Positions 46,990 to 56,154 of a stretch of DNA of 64,000 bases are shown here, in pieces. The translations under genes and the position numbers were made by a program. The DNA is from Methylobacterium pseudosasicola. Lineage in GTDB: Bacteria; Pseudomonadota; Alphaproteobacteria; Rhizobiales; Beijerinckiaceae. Under the pieces are notes generated by a model. It ran no database searches and was not told the origin of the DNA. It was given only the letters and a program-made list of their open reading frames with translations. Where the stretch lies: positions 1 to 64,000 of the forward strand of contig NZ_FOTK01000021.1 of NCBI RefSeq assembly GCF_900114535.1, in the 5' to 3' direction. The number at the start of each line of letters is the position of its first letter. Positions within the stretch are counted from its first letter, which is position 1.

Positions 46990-49452
46990 ATGTACCGCGC
47001 TCTGGCCTGCCTGACCGACGAGCACACCCCCTGGGTGGTCCCTCTCGCCGCCTGTGTCTGCTGGATCTCCTGCTACGTCGCCCTGCTGCTCGAACAGCGC
47101 GTCCGGAAGGGCGGCGCCTCGGCCCCCGCCTGGCTGCTGGCCGCCAGCTTCTCGGCCGGCGCCGGCATCTGGAGCACGCACTTCATCGGCATGCTCGGCT
47201 ACGATCCCGGTGTCGTGGTCGGCTACGAGATGGCCACCACGCTGCTTTCGCTTCTCGTCGCGGTCGCGGCCGCGCTGGTCGCCTTCACGCTCCTGCGGGC
47301 TGCACATCAAGGCGCGTCCGGGGCCGGAGCCGTCGCCGGACTGGTTCTGGGCGGCGGCATCGCCTGCATGCACTTCCTCGGCATCGCGGGCGTGGTCCTG
47401 CCCGGACGCTTCGATTGGGATCCGGCGCTGGCGCTGGCTGCGACCGTGATCGGCTGCGGCCTCTCCGGTGCCGCCCTGGTGGTTCATGCCCGCGGCGGCG
47501 ACGCGCGGACCCGCGTGACCGCGGCCACCATCCTGACGGCGGCCATCGCCGGGCTGCACTTCCTGGCCATGGCGGCGGCCCGGGTGATCCCGGACCCGAT
47601 GCTGGCGAATCCGGATCTCGGCCTCGCCCGCGGCGCCCTGGCCGGCGGCATCGCGGTGATGATGGCGGTGATCCTGGCCTTCGCGGCGCTGGCCCTGATG
47701 CTCGACCATCTGCGCACGATCAACGCCGCCCTCGCCCGCCAGGGCGTCGCCTTGCGCGAGAAGACGCTGCTGCTCGACATGACCCTGGACAGCATGGACC
47801 AGGGGCTGATCATGGTGGACGGCCGCGGCCTGGTTCAGGTCTGCAACGAGCGCGCCCTGACACTGCTCGACCTGCCGCGGGCGATGATGCTGGCCGGTCC
47901 CAGCTACAAGGCGGTCCTGCGCCACCAGCTGCAGAACCGCGAGCGCAACCGGACCGACCGGTCGTACCGGGATTGGATCGAGCGCGGCGGGCTGGAACAG
48001 GCCCATGTCCACGAGCGGATCCGCCCGAACGGCCTGGTGCTGGAGATCCGGACCGTGCCGCTCCAGGATGGCGGCTTCGTGCGGACGTTCACCGACATCA
48101 CCCAGCGCAAGGCCGCGGAGGCCGAGGTGGCACGCCTCGCCCGGCACGACATCCTCACCGGCCTGCCGAACCGCGGCCTGTTCCGCGAATATCTCGATGC
48201 GCGGCTCGCCGACGTCGCTGTCCGGGGCGGCACCGGGGCGGTGCTGTATCTCGATCTCGACGGCTTCAAGGGCGTGAACGACACGCTCGGCCACCAGGCC
48301 GGCGACGACCTGCTGCGCAGCGTGGCGGACCGGTTGCGGTCGGCGGTGGGCGACGGCGTCGTGGCGCGCCTGGGCGGCGACGAGTTCGCCGTCCTGCTGG
48401 GGGGGGACCGCCCGGAGGCGATCGCGACCGCCGAGCGCCTGATCGGCCTGTTCGAGTTGCCGCTCTGGGTCGGCGAGCAGCGGATCGCCGTCGGCCTGAG
48501 CGTCGGCATCGCCCTGGCGCCGGAGCACGGGGCGAGCGCCGAATGCCTCTACCGGCGTGCCGACCTCGCCCTCTACCGGGCCAAGGCCGAGGGAAGGGGC
48601 ACCTACCGGGTGTTCGCCTCGGACATGGACGAGGAGGCGGAGGAGCGCCGGGTCCTGGAGAGCGACCTGCGGCAGGCGCTCGCCGACGATGCCCTGAGCC
48701 TGCACTACCAGCCGCAGGTGGACGGCGCCTCCGGCGTGCTGGTCGGCTTCGAGGCCCTGGTGCGCTGGACGCATCCCACGCGCGGCCAGATCCCGCCCAG
48801 CGTGTTCGTCCCCCTGGCCGAGGAGACCGGGCTGATCATCGCGCTCGGCGACTGGGTCCTGCGCGCGGCCTGCCGCGAGGCCGCCACCTGGGCGCCGTCG
48901 CTGAAGGTGGCGGTCAACCTCTCGCCCCGGCAGTTCCAGAAGCCGGACCTGCCCGAGACCGTGCTCGCCGTGCTGGCCCAGACCGGCCTGTCGCCGGACC
49001 GGCTGGAATTGGAGGTCACCGAGAGCGTCATCATCAACGACATGGCCCGGGCGATCAGCATCCTCCGGCGCCTGAAGGGGTTCGGCGTCCGGATCAGCAT
49101 GGACGATTTCGGCACCGGCTACGCGTCGCTGGCGACCCTGCAGGCCTTCCCCTTCGACAAGATGAAGATCGACCGCTCCTTCGTGGCGCAACTCGGCGTC
49201 GACCCGCAGGCCGCCGTGATCGTGCGCGCCGTGCTGAGCCTGGGCCGCAGCCTGCGGATGGGCGTCGTCGCCGAGGGGGTCGAGACCGCCGCCCAGCGGC
49301 GCTTCCTGGCGGACGAGGCCTGCGGGGAGATGCAGGGCTACCTGTTCGGCAAGCCGCGGCCGATCGGCGACTACGCCGCGATGCTCTGCCTGCCCGAACA
49401 CGCCGAGGACATCGCACCCCGCCCGGCTCGCCTGGCCCGGGCGACCGCCTGA
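46990..49452 (+). CDS. MHYT-PAS-GGDEF-EAL signalling protein
   Basis: An 820-residue cyclic-di-GMP protein. The N-terminal about 235 residues are a seven-helix MHYT sensor with motifs STHFIGML, CMHFLGIAGV and LHFLAMAA (His-containing, near-canonical). A PAS segment follows (LDSMDQGLIMVDGRGLVQVC). The GGDEF domain has LGGDEFAVLL at about 461 with GRG and RADLALYRAK after it; the EAL domain has GFEALVRWTHPTRGQ at about 586, ELEVTESVIINDMARAISIL, MDDFGTGYASL and KIDRSF. Both catalytic motifs are intact, so it may make and break c-di-GMP under control of a gas or metal signal. Confidence 0.9.
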   Translation: MYRALACLTDEHTPWVVPLAACVCWISCYVALLLEQRVRKGGASAPAWLLAASFSAGAGIWSTHFIGMLGYDPGVVVGYEMATTLLSLLVAVAAALVAFTLLRAAHQGASGAGAVAGLVLGGGIACMHFLGIAGVVLPGRFDWDPALALAATVIGCGLSGAALVVHARGGDARTRVTAATILTAAIAGLHFLAMAAARVIPDPMLANPDLGLARGALAGGIAVMMAVILAFAALALMLDHLRTINAALARQGVALREKTLLLDMTLDSMDQGLIMVDGRGLVQVCNERALTLLDLPRAMMLAGPSYKAVLRHQLQNRERNRTDRSYRDWIERGGLEQAHVHERIRPNGLVLEIRTVPLQDGGFVRTFTDITQRKAAEAEVARLARHDILTGLPNRGLFREYLDARLADVAVRGGTGAVLYLDLDGFKGVNDTLGHQAGDDLLRSVADRLRSAVGDGVVARLGGDEFAVLLGGDRPEAIATAERLIGLFELPLWVGEQRIAVGLSVGIALAPEHGASAECLYRRADLALYRAKAEGRGTYRVFASDMDEEAEERRVLESDLRQALADDALSLHYQPQVDGASGVLVGFEALVRWTHPTRGQIPPSVFVPLAEETGLIIALGDWVLRAACREAATWAPSLKVAVNLSPRQFQKPDLPETVLAVLAQTGLSPDRLELEVTESVIINDMARAISILRRLKGFGVRISMDDFGTGYASLATLQAFPFDKMKIDRSFVAQLGVDPQAAVIVRAVLSLGRSLRMGVVAEGVETAAQRRFLADEACGEMQGYLFGKPRPIGDYAAMLCLPEHAEDIAPRPARLARATA

Positions 49453-49736
49453 AGAAGGCGCCTGCGGGACGGGCGGCCTGATACGCGTGTCACCGGCAGG
49501 CCACAGGCGGCGCCTGACGGGCACAGTCTTGGCTCAACGTCCCGCATTCGAAGCCGGGCGGCGTTCAATCTGTAATCAATAGCCCCACCTCAGCGAGCGA
49601 GTCCCGGGGCTTTCGAGGACAGCCGCCGCCCCGCAGCCTCAATCATAGATTTAATTTATATACATTTGAAAATTACAGTTGTGCGCGATAGAAATATTCT
49701 CGACCGCCGCACGACGCGAGTACTTAAGCACACTTC
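49453..49736. other. Intergenic, AT-rich promoter region of the AraC gene
   Basis: No coding frame. The 3' part (49640-49700) is AT-rich (ATAGATTTAATTTATATACA, GAAATATTCTCGACC), unusual in this GC-rich DNA and a probable promoter. Confidence 0.45.
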
Positions 49737-50696
49737 ATGCAGACATTGTTTTCGACGGCGGGGGTGCATCCCCGTGACAGCTTCAAGCGCTGGCGAGACA
49801 TGCTGTTCGATCTGGGCGCAAATCTCGATCAGCAGCGCCTCGACGACGGTCCATTCGACGGCAAGATGGAGGCCACCAGGATCGGCTCCGTCGCGATGCA
49901 CCGCGTCTCGCAGGGTGCCCAGCGAAGCGAGGCCACGGGCGAGATGCTCCGGAACTCGACCAACGAGGGCATGGTCGTGGTGATGTTGCAGCTCGCCGGC
50001 GCGGCAACGACCGATCAGGATGGTCGGAATTCGGCGCAGCGGCCTGGCGACTTCGTGGTGATCGATCAGCGGCCGGTCGTGATGACGACGCGCGCGGGCA
50101 GCACGACCCTCTCGCTTCAATTGCCGCGCGAGCGCCTGGAGAACGTGCTCGGGTCCACCCGGCTCTACACGGCCCTGACCGTGGGCTCGGATCTCGCTTC
50201 GGCGACCCTGGTCTCGACCTTCTTCCGCGAATTGATCCGCGTGCAGCACAAGCTCCCGCCCGCCGCGGCGGCCCGCATGGCTTCGGCCGGCACGGACCTG
50301 ATCGTGGCCAGCATCGCCGAGCGCCTGGCCCGGGAGATCCCGCGGCCGCTGCACGGCACCGTCGTGGTTCAGCGCGCCAAGGCCTATGTCGAGACCCATC
50401 TCGGCGATATGACCCTCGACCCGCCGCAACTCGCCGCCGCGGTCGGCGTCTCGTTGCGCCGCTTGCAGGAGCTGTTCCACGGGCACGGCCAGCACATCTC
50501 GGACTGGATCTGGCAGCGTCGGCTCGAGACGGCCGCCCAACGCCTGACCGACCCGGGCCACGCCCACCTGCCGATCGGCACCCTGGCCTATGGCTGTGGC
50601 TTCGCCAGCCAGGCCCATTTCGCCCGCCGCTTCAAGGCGCAGTACGGCATGACCCCGAGCGCGTACCGGGCCGCGTCTCTCTTCCGGGCGTCATAG
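49737..50696 (+). CDS. AraC-family transcriptional regulator
   Basis: A 319-residue regulator. The N-terminal part (residues about 1-200) is an AraC-binding-like domain (DFVVIDQRPVVMTTRAGSTT). The C-terminal double HTH is clear: PPQLAAAVGVSLRRLQELFH, then GHGQHISDWIWQRRLETAAQ and RLTDPGHAHLPIGTLAYGCG, FASQAHFARRFKAQYGMTPS. Target unknown; the flanking genes are envelope or secreted proteins. Confidence 0.9.
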   Translation: MQTLFSTAGVHPRDSFKRWRDMLFDLGANLDQQRLDDGPFDGKMEATRIGSVAMHRVSQGAQRSEATGEMLRNSTNEGMVVVMLQLAGAATTDQDGRNSAQRPGDFVVIDQRPVVMTTRAGSTTLSLQLPRERLENVLGSTRLYTALTVGSDLASATLVSTFFRELIRVQHKLPPAAAARMASAGTDLIVASIAERLAREIPRPLHGTVVVQRAKAYVETHLGDMTLDPPQLAAAVGVSLRRLQELFHGHGQHISDWIWQRRLETAAQRLTDPGHAHLPIGTLAYGCGFASQAHFARRFKAQYGMTPSAYRAASLFRAS

Positions 50697-50715
50697 GCCA
50701 TCGATCCCGGCCGGC

Positions 50716-50976
50716 TCAGCCGTGGGGTGCGCGCCGCCGCGCCGGGTCTCGCGCCTCCGCGCGCTTCCGGACCACCCGCGCGCGCTCGACATTACTGACG
50801 CCGACCGGCCGGGGCGAGGCCTCCTGCGTGAACGGCATCCGGCTGCGGATGTCGCCGTAATAATCCGAACCGCTCATCCCGAAGCCGCCGCCCGTGACCG
50901 GACCGTCCAGGAGCGGCTCCCCGGCGCAGGCAGCCGTGGCACAGCAGACGAGGAGGGCGGCGAAGGTCAGGCGCAT
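50716..50976 (-). CDS. Small secreted protein
   Basis: An 86-residue protein with signal peptide (MRLTFAALLVCCATAACAGE), Gly-rich start of the mature part (GPVTGGGFGMSGSDYYGDIR) and a basic tail. The -AAC- region might serve as a lipobox but lacks the usual Leu. Confidence 0.55.
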   Translation of the reverse strand: MRLTFAALLVCCATAACAGEPLLDGPVTGGGFGMSGSDYYGDIRSRMPFTQEASPRPVGVSNVERARVVRKRAEARDPARRRAPHG

Positions 50977-51225
50977 GCAGGAATCCAGGCAGGGACGAGA
51001 CGGCGGTTTTACGACCGCGGACATGACAAGCCCGTGTGGGCCGGGCGGACCGGCCGCTCGGCCCCGCCCCGATCCGATCACGGGGCGGGGGAGCGTCCGA
51101 TCTCACCAGCGGTCGAGCCGATACGCAACGCGGCTCGTGAGGCAGGATGACCGGCCAGGGTTAGCGGGCCGTGCCGGCGCCGCGGGGTCGATCGTCCCGG
51201 GCCGGGACCAGGCGCCCATGAAGAA

Positions 51226-51253
51226 GCCCGCCGCGGCTTGAGGCCGGGCGGGC
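51226..51253. terminator. GC-rich hairpin (GCCCGCCGC type)
   Basis: GCCCGCC (51226-51232) and GGCGGGC (51247-51253). On the minus strand it is followed by TTCTTC and would end the transcript from 51285. Confidence 0.5.
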
Positions 51254-51284
51254 CCATGATGGTCAGGATCCGGATCGAAAGCGG

Positions 51285-51590
51285 TCAGAAGCCGCCGCGA
51301 TACCCATAGCCGCGCGGGCCGCCGAAGCCATGCGGCCGGCCGTAGCCGCGACCATACCCGCGGCCATAGCCGTAGCCCCGTCCCCGGAAGCGCGGGCCGC
51401 CGAAGCCGTGGCGATGACCGCCGAAGCGCGGCCCGAAGCGGGGACCGCCATAGCCGTACTGGACCTGCTCGACCGCCGGGGCCGGTTCGGTGACGGCACC
51501 GAGGCCGATCTGGGCGGCGGCGGCCGGAAGCGGCGCAAGAAACAGGCTGGCGGCGAACAGGCCACCCGTCAACGTCGGGACTTTGAACAC
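51285..51590 (-). CDS. Gly/Tyr/Arg-rich secreted protein
   Basis: A 101-residue protein: signal peptide (TLTGGLFAASLFLAPLPAAA), then a repeat tail rich in GYGGPRFG and RGYGYGRGYG. It resembles the 42989 protein in composition but lacks the GCG_CRPN segment. GTG start at 51590 with AGGAG upstream. Role unknown. Confidence 0.65.
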   Translation of the reverse strand: MFKVPTLTGGLFAASLFLAPLPAAAAQIGLGAVTEPAPAVEQVQYGYGGPRFGPRFGGHRHGFGGPRFRGRGYGYGRGYGRGYGRPHGFGGPRGYGYRGGF

Positions 51591-51791
51591 GGATTCTCTC
51601 CTCGCCGGGGCCGCTGAGGCGCGCCCCCGGCGTCTTGGAAACCCGACGGCCGGTCAGACCGTTCCTGACGAAGTGACCTGCAAGAGCCTTGACTGGATGG
51701 GCCTTGACCGGATGAGCCCCGCTCTCGCGCAACACCCTCGGCCCTGCGGCGATCCCGCCGGGCGGCGCGCTCCGCACGGCGTGGCAGAGTC

Positions 51792-52049
51792 ATGACCGGC
51801 GCGCCACTGCGATGGCTCGTGGTCGCCCTCGCCTGTCTCGGCAGCACGCCAGCAATCGCCGAGCGCGTCCGGGCCGAGAGGCCGTATCGGCGCGGCCCGA
51901 TCACGGCACCGCCCTTCGGCCGCCCACGACCACCGCCGACCACGACGCTGCGCCCCCCGGACGACGGCATCATCCACTGGAACACGCCGAACAAGGACGG
52001 CAATCTCGGCGGCCCCGGGACGGGCGGCGGTGGCGGAGGGGGCGGCTAG
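51792..52049 (+). CDS. Secreted Pro/Gly-rich protein
   Basis: An 85-residue protein: signal peptide (APLRWLVVALACLGSTPAIA), Arg/Pro-rich middle (PFGRPRPPPTTTLRPPDDGI) and a Gly-run C-terminus (GGPGTGGGGGGGG). Convergent with the 52089 gene. Confidence 0.6.
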   Translation: MTGAPLRWLVVALACLGSTPAIAERVRAERPYRRGPITAPPFGRPRPPPTTTLRPPDDGIIHWNTPNKDGNLGGPGTGGGGGGGG

Positions 52050-52088
52050 AGCCGCTGGTGGACGAGGCGGCCCGCGCTCCGCGAGCGT

Positions 52089-52406
52089 TCAGCCGCCGCC
52101 ATTGTCGCCGCCGCCACCGGCGCCGGTCTGGGGAACGCCGCGCTCCGGCTGGCTGGCATTTCCGCCCGCCGCCGTGTCCGTGGTGATGGTCGCCGCGCCC
52201 GTGCCCGTCGGCGCGACGATGGCCGTGCTGCCCGGGCCGCTATTCTCGGCTCCGCCGGGGACGACGACGGTCCCCTCCGGCGTGCCCGGAGCGACGTGTC
52301 GGGGCGGTCCAGGCTGCTTGATCGGCGCGGGACCGGTATTCGTCTGGGCTAGAACCGGCGTTGCAGCGGTGAGCGCAAGAACAGCGAAGACGGCATGACG
52401 CATCAT
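52089..52406 (-). CDS. Secreted Pro/Gly/Thr-rich protein
   Basis: A 105-residue protein: signal peptide (MMRHAVFAVLALTAATPVLA), then a low-complexity Thr/Pro/Gly mature part (TNTGPAPIKQPGPPRHVAPG). Probably an unstructured periplasmic protein. Start could be the second Met. Confidence 0.6.
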   Translation of the reverse strand: MMRHAVFAVLALTAATPVLAQTNTGPAPIKQPGPPRHVAPGTPEGTVVVPGGAENSGPGSTAIVAPTGTGAATITTDTAAGGNASQPERGVPQTGAGGGGDNGGG

Positions 52407-52577
52407 GAGCTCCTCGGCATCTCGCCCTATCGTGTGCGTTGCACAGGGCCTTCGTGCCAGAACGTATGATGGGAGCCAGGGTTTCCACCGTTAGGCTTTT
52501 AGGCTTGCCAACCGGCCTATCCGTCCTGTGTTCTCAGATCATGAGCCGCTTGTACTGTCGCCCGTGCAGCCGCGAAA

Positions 52578-52608
52578 CAGCCCGCCGCGGCCGGAGCCGG
52601 GCGGGCTG
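52578..52608 (-). terminator. Hairpin terminator (GCCCGCCGC type)
   Basis: CAGCCCGCC (52578-52586) and GGCGGGCTG (52600-52608); a short T-stretch follows on the minus strand. It ends the 52629 transcript. Confidence 0.65.
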
Positions 52609-52628
52609 ATCGATCTGAACCGAAAACT

Positions 52629-52913
52629 CTACTTCCCGCTGGGGGCGGCGTAGCTGCCGGTGGTCCCGTTGCCGCCGCTGCTCCCTGCCGGCGCGCCGCG
52701 GGTGGTGTTCCGGACGAAGCTGGCGCCGGGGTACTTCCGCTGCGTCCGCATCATTGAGGACCGCCGCATCCGGTGACGCCGCATCCGGACCTGGGTGAGC
52801 ATGTCGGACGGTGATGAGACGCTGGCCGCGGGGCCGGCGGGAACGGCCGAAGCCGGGAGGCACAGGATGGCGAGGCCGACACCGGCCAGCGCCGCGAGAC
52901 ATGGGATGCGCAT
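52629..52913 (-). CDS. Small secreted basic protein
   Basis: A 94-residue protein: signal peptide (CLAALAGVGLAILCLPASAV), then a basic Met/Arg cluster (RMRRHRMRRSSMMRTQRKYP) and a Gly/Ser tail. Ribosome site AGGAGG 8 bases before the ATG at 52913. Confidence 0.65.
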   Translation of the reverse strand: MRIPCLAALAGVGLAILCLPASAVPAGPAASVSSPSDMLTQVRMRRHRMRRSSMMRTQRKYPGASFVRNTTRGAPAGSSGGNGTTGSYAAPSGK

Positions 52914-53119
52914 GGGATTCCTCCTGCCTCGGCCCGGAAGGATCGCCTCGGCCCCTGGAGAAGCGAGCGAGCCCGCCTCCGGTTCACGATCCATCCGCCC
53001 CGCCCGTGCACGCAATCGTGGCCGGGCGCCGCGGCCGAGCGGGATGCGCAAGCCTCCGCTCATCGGCGTGCTGTCGCCTGTTGTCGGGGCGGAGGAAGAC
53101 TGAGCCGCACCGCCGCGTT

Positions 53120-54493
53120 ATGGTATTGACTCGACTTATCGGCACGCGACTGATGATCCGGCGCTCGAAGACGACTGTCATCGCCCTCGGCGTCATCGCC
53201 GCCGCCGCTCTCGTCGCGGTGCTCCTCCATCTGTTGCTCGGCCTGCTCGCCCTCGACATCGCGGTCGCGAAGACCAGCGAAGAGGACCGGCAGGCGGCCC
53301 AGGCTCTGACGCAACTGTTCGAGAGCCAGCATCCGCGCGTGCGCATCCGGACGATCTACGAGCCGGACCGTCTCGGGACGGCAGCCGCCCTCGACAACGG
53401 CGCGGTCCAGCTCGCCCTGGTCCGCAGCGATGCCGCGCCCAAGGACGGGCAGACCCTCGCGATCCTGCGCCGCGACGCGATCGTCTTCGTCGCACCCGGG
53501 GGCAGTGGCGTCGACAGCGTCGCGAAGCTCAGGGGCAGCACGGTCGGGCTCCTCGACGGGCGGAAGCTCGACCCGCGCCTCCTCGACCTGATCCTGACGC
53601 ATTTCGGCGAGCCCCCGGAGAGCGTGCACCGGAAGGTCCTGACCCTCGATCAGCTCACCGAAGCCGCCCGCAGCCGGCAGATCGGCGCCGTGTTCGTCGC
53701 GGCGCCGGTGGGCAGCGCCGTGTGGCTGCCGCTGTTCACGGCCCTGCGCAAGGGATCGGGGGCGGCGAAGCTGTTCGAGGTCGACGAGGCGGCGGCGATC
53801 GCCAAGGCGCACCCCGTGCTCGACACGATCGACGTGCCCAAGGGCGCCTTTCTCGGCTCGCTGCCGGCGCCGGGCGACGACATCACCACCCTGTCGGTCA
53901 GCCACCGGCTCGTCGCCCGGGGCGAGATGCCGGACTGGCTCGCCGGGGAGATCACCCGCGAGGTCCTGACCGGCAAGCCGCGGCTCGTCGCCCTCGACGA
54001 CGATCTCACCGGCATCGAAGCCCCCGACACCGACGACAAGGTGCAGGCGCTGCCCATCCATCCGGGGGCCGCCGCCTACCTGACCGGAAACCAGCCGAGC
54101 CTGGCCGATCAGGCGCAGAATGCGGCCTACTGGATCGGGCTCATGATCAGCGCGGCGGTCTCGCTGAGCGCGGCGGCCATCGCCCTCTACAAGCGCGTCC
54201 GGCCGCGGCAGCCGCCGACCCGGGTCCTGCGCCTGCTGGAGATCTGGCTGGCCGTGTCGAGCGCCGATCCCGCCGAGGTCGACCAGTTGGAACGGGAAGC
54301 CGACGCCCTCGCCGCCGAGGCGATCCGGGCGGAGGCGCATGGACGCACGGAGAGCGTCGAGATGCGCCTCGTCGCCCTGCTCGTCACCCATATCCGGGAG
54401 GCCGCGCGGCGTCGTCTGACCCTTGATCTTCGGCCTTCTCAACAGACGAGCGCGCCGAATACGGCACCGGCCCCGCTCTCCATCAAGCGCTGA
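53120..54493 (+). CDS. TAXI-type solute receptor with membrane helices
   Basis: A 457-residue TAXI-family TRAP receptor-like protein. An N-terminal membrane helix (TVIALGVIAAAALVAVLLHL) precedes the ligand-binding fold (LFESQHPRVRIRTIYEPDRL, GGSGVDSVAKLRGSTVGLLD, LTEAARSRQIGAVFVAAPVG), and a second helix lies near 330-350 (AYWIGLMISAAVSLSAAAIA), followed by a cytoplasmic helical tail. The extra C-terminal helix suggests an anchored receptor or sensor rather than a free binding protein. No TRAP permease is adjacent. Start may be ATG 53153. Confidence 0.7.
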   Translation: MVLTRLIGTRLMIRRSKTTVIALGVIAAAALVAVLLHLLLGLLALDIAVAKTSEEDRQAAQALTQLFESQHPRVRIRTIYEPDRLGTAAALDNGAVQLALVRSDAAPKDGQTLAILRRDAIVFVAPGGSGVDSVAKLRGSTVGLLDGRKLDPRLLDLILTHFGEPPESVHRKVLTLDQLTEAARSRQIGAVFVAAPVGSAVWLPLFTALRKGSGAAKLFEVDEAAAIAKAHPVLDTIDVPKGAFLGSLPAPGDDITTLSVSHRLVARGEMPDWLAGEITREVLTGKPRLVALDDDLTGIEAPDTDDKVQALPIHPGAAAYLTGNQPSLADQAQNAAYWIGLMISAAVSLSAAAIALYKRVRPRQPPTRVLRLLEIWLAVSSADPAEVDQLEREADALAAEAIRAEAHGRTESVEMRLVALLVTHIREAARRRLTLDLRPSQQTSAPNTAPAPLSIKR

Positions 54494-54780
54494 CCTCAAG
54501 ATCGGAAAAACTTGCTGCGCGCCTATGCAGCGGCGACGCCCGCCAGACGCGGAGGCCGCCCCGTATCGGGCCGGCGCGGCGAGCGCGAAGCGTCGAACCC
54601 AGTACTTCGAACAGTGCCAACCTTACGTCGGACCGTGAGGTCATCACAAAAGCTTATGCTGGCCGAACAGGATTGTTGATCTCCACGCTCGACAACGCGT
54701 GGTTCGCTCCCGTATGATGCACAAACGTTGCCGGCCCGTTTTGAGCCGTTGAGCACGTTGTTTTCAGGAATTCTGCACAC

Positions 54781-55323
54781 ATGAAGCGCCGGAGCGCGCG
54801 GCCGTTCACGGTCGAAGTCAAGCATACCCGCACCTCCCGCGTCGCCCTGGTCGACGCGACGACGCGGCCCCGCGAACATCACGACCTCTGGTGGGACATC
54901 CCCGCGGTCACCGCCGATAAGCCGACCGAGCCGGCTGATGCCCCCGTGGTCCCAGCCGAGCCGGCGCGGCCCGAGGCCCCGGCGCGCCGGGTGCTGCCGA
55001 GCCTCGTGCCGATGTTCTCGACCGCCAGCGAGCCCGAAGCCCCCGAGGAAGACGAAGCTCCGACGATCGAGCGCCTGCCGCGGGTACGCCGGGTCAAGAC
55101 GGCCAGCAAGCGCGCGCCGAAGCCCGCCGCCGAGGCGGTCCGGCCCGTGTTCACCCCGGCTCCCGCGATCGCGCGGCAGCCGACGAGCGCGCCCGCTGCG
55201 GCTACGGCCGCTCCGGCTCAGCCGGCCGCGATGCCTGTGCGTCCGATCCGCCTCTCGCGGCAGGGCGACACGCTCAAGGCCGGCGAACGCTGGAAGCGGC
55301 GCCTGCCGCGCCACCTGTGGTGA
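54781..55323 (+). CDS. Hypothetical basic protein, Ala/Pro-rich
   Basis: A 180-residue protein. The N-terminus (FTVEVKHTRTSRVALVDATT) and C-terminus (RPIRLSRQGDTLKAGERWKR, RLPRHLW) are conserved-looking and basic; the middle is an Ala/Pro/Glu-rich linker. Similar architecture occurs in Methylobacterium-type genomes with no assigned role. Confidence 0.6.
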   Translation: MKRRSARPFTVEVKHTRTSRVALVDATTRPREHHDLWWDIPAVTADKPTEPADAPVVPAEPARPEAPARRVLPSLVPMFSTASEPEAPEEDEAPTIERLPRVRRVKTASKRAPKPAAEAVRPVFTPAPAIARQPTSAPAAATAAPAQPAAMPVRPIRLSRQGDTLKAGERWKRRLPRHLW

Positions 55324-55576
55324 TGTGAGCGAGCGGCGGGGCGCAGGTTCTTCGAGGCGCAATCGCCCTTAAAGGCTGTGTCGCGCCCGCTCTCCCGCGG
55401 TGGGTTAACGAAGTCACACGTTTCCGGATGTGGCGCGGGTCCCCTCTCCCGCACGGGCTACGATGTTCACACATCGGCTGGCGGAAGGCGCGACGCGCGC
55501 TCCTCCCCCTTACGGCTACGAGTTACACAGGTTTCGACCGTGGCCGTGATCATGCCGTCGGCGCAGAAGGCGCGGG

Positions 55577-55674
55577 TCCCCTCTCCCGTGCGGGAGAGGG
55601 ACAGGGTGAGGGATGCGACCTCCCCGGAAAGACTTGGTCCCTCACCCCAACCCTCTCCCGCACGGGAGTGGGGG
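55577..55674. repeat. Inverted-repeat unit with CCCTCTCCCG arms
   Basis: Left arm CCCCTCTCCCGTGCGGGAGA plus GGGACAGGGTGAGGGA, right arm TCCCTCACCCCAACCCTCTC plus CCGCACGGGAGTGGGG, about 36 bases each, separated by about 25 bases. Other nearby lone arms (55440, 55890) suggest the same family. Confidence 0.65.
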
Positions 55675-55727
55675 CACGTCGCGGCCTACAAGAGCGCTTG
55701 TGCCTCAAACCTGTGTAGCCCGTAGCT

Positions 55728-55900
55728 CTTGCGGGGAGGAGTTGGAGGTGGGGGTGGTGCAGACGGCACCGTGACGTTCGATCCTGCACCACCCCCATCC
55801 CTGCCCCCTCCCCGCAAGGGGGAGGGGAAATGCGTCGCGTTTCAAAGGCTTGCGATAGAACGATCTGGATGTGTGAATCCGCTAACCCGCACGGGAGAGG
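55728..55900 (-). repeat. Intergenic inverted-repeat element, copy B
   Basis: The reverse complement of copy A (46571-46751), with internal GGAGGTGGGGGTGGTGCAG, AGACGGCACCGTGACGTTCG and ATCCTGCACCACCCCCATCC, and matching flanks (ATAGAACGATCTGGATG). Confidence 0.7.
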
Positions 55901-56154
55901 TGGTGCGTTGCGGCCTGCACAACAGGATGCGTGAACATCGTGGGCCATACGGGAGGGGGACCCGCGCCTCCTGCAAGCGATGCCGCGACCAAGTCTGCCA
56001 GGCAGACCTAATTAGGCGCCGGATGATTGAGCTCGGAACGCTGCCGCGCCCGACCTTCGCAAGGACGGTAAGGCTCTGAAGGCGCCAAGCCGGTAATCTT
56101 CGGCTCTGCTGGTAATCCCGCGCTGGCGACTTGAGACGAACGCCGTGTCCGCGC

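Larger units (their letters stand above)
55324..56154. other. Repeat-rich intergenic region (about 830 bases)
   Basis: No gene. It contains inverted-repeat units at 55577-55674 and copy B of the long intergenic repeat at 55728-55900. Many short frames are artefacts of the repeats. Confidence 0.6.

Noticed and set aside
46816..49524. 902-codon minus-strand frame opposite the MHYT-GGDEF-EAL gene
   Set aside because: No recognisable domain; the plus frame has all catalytic motifs.
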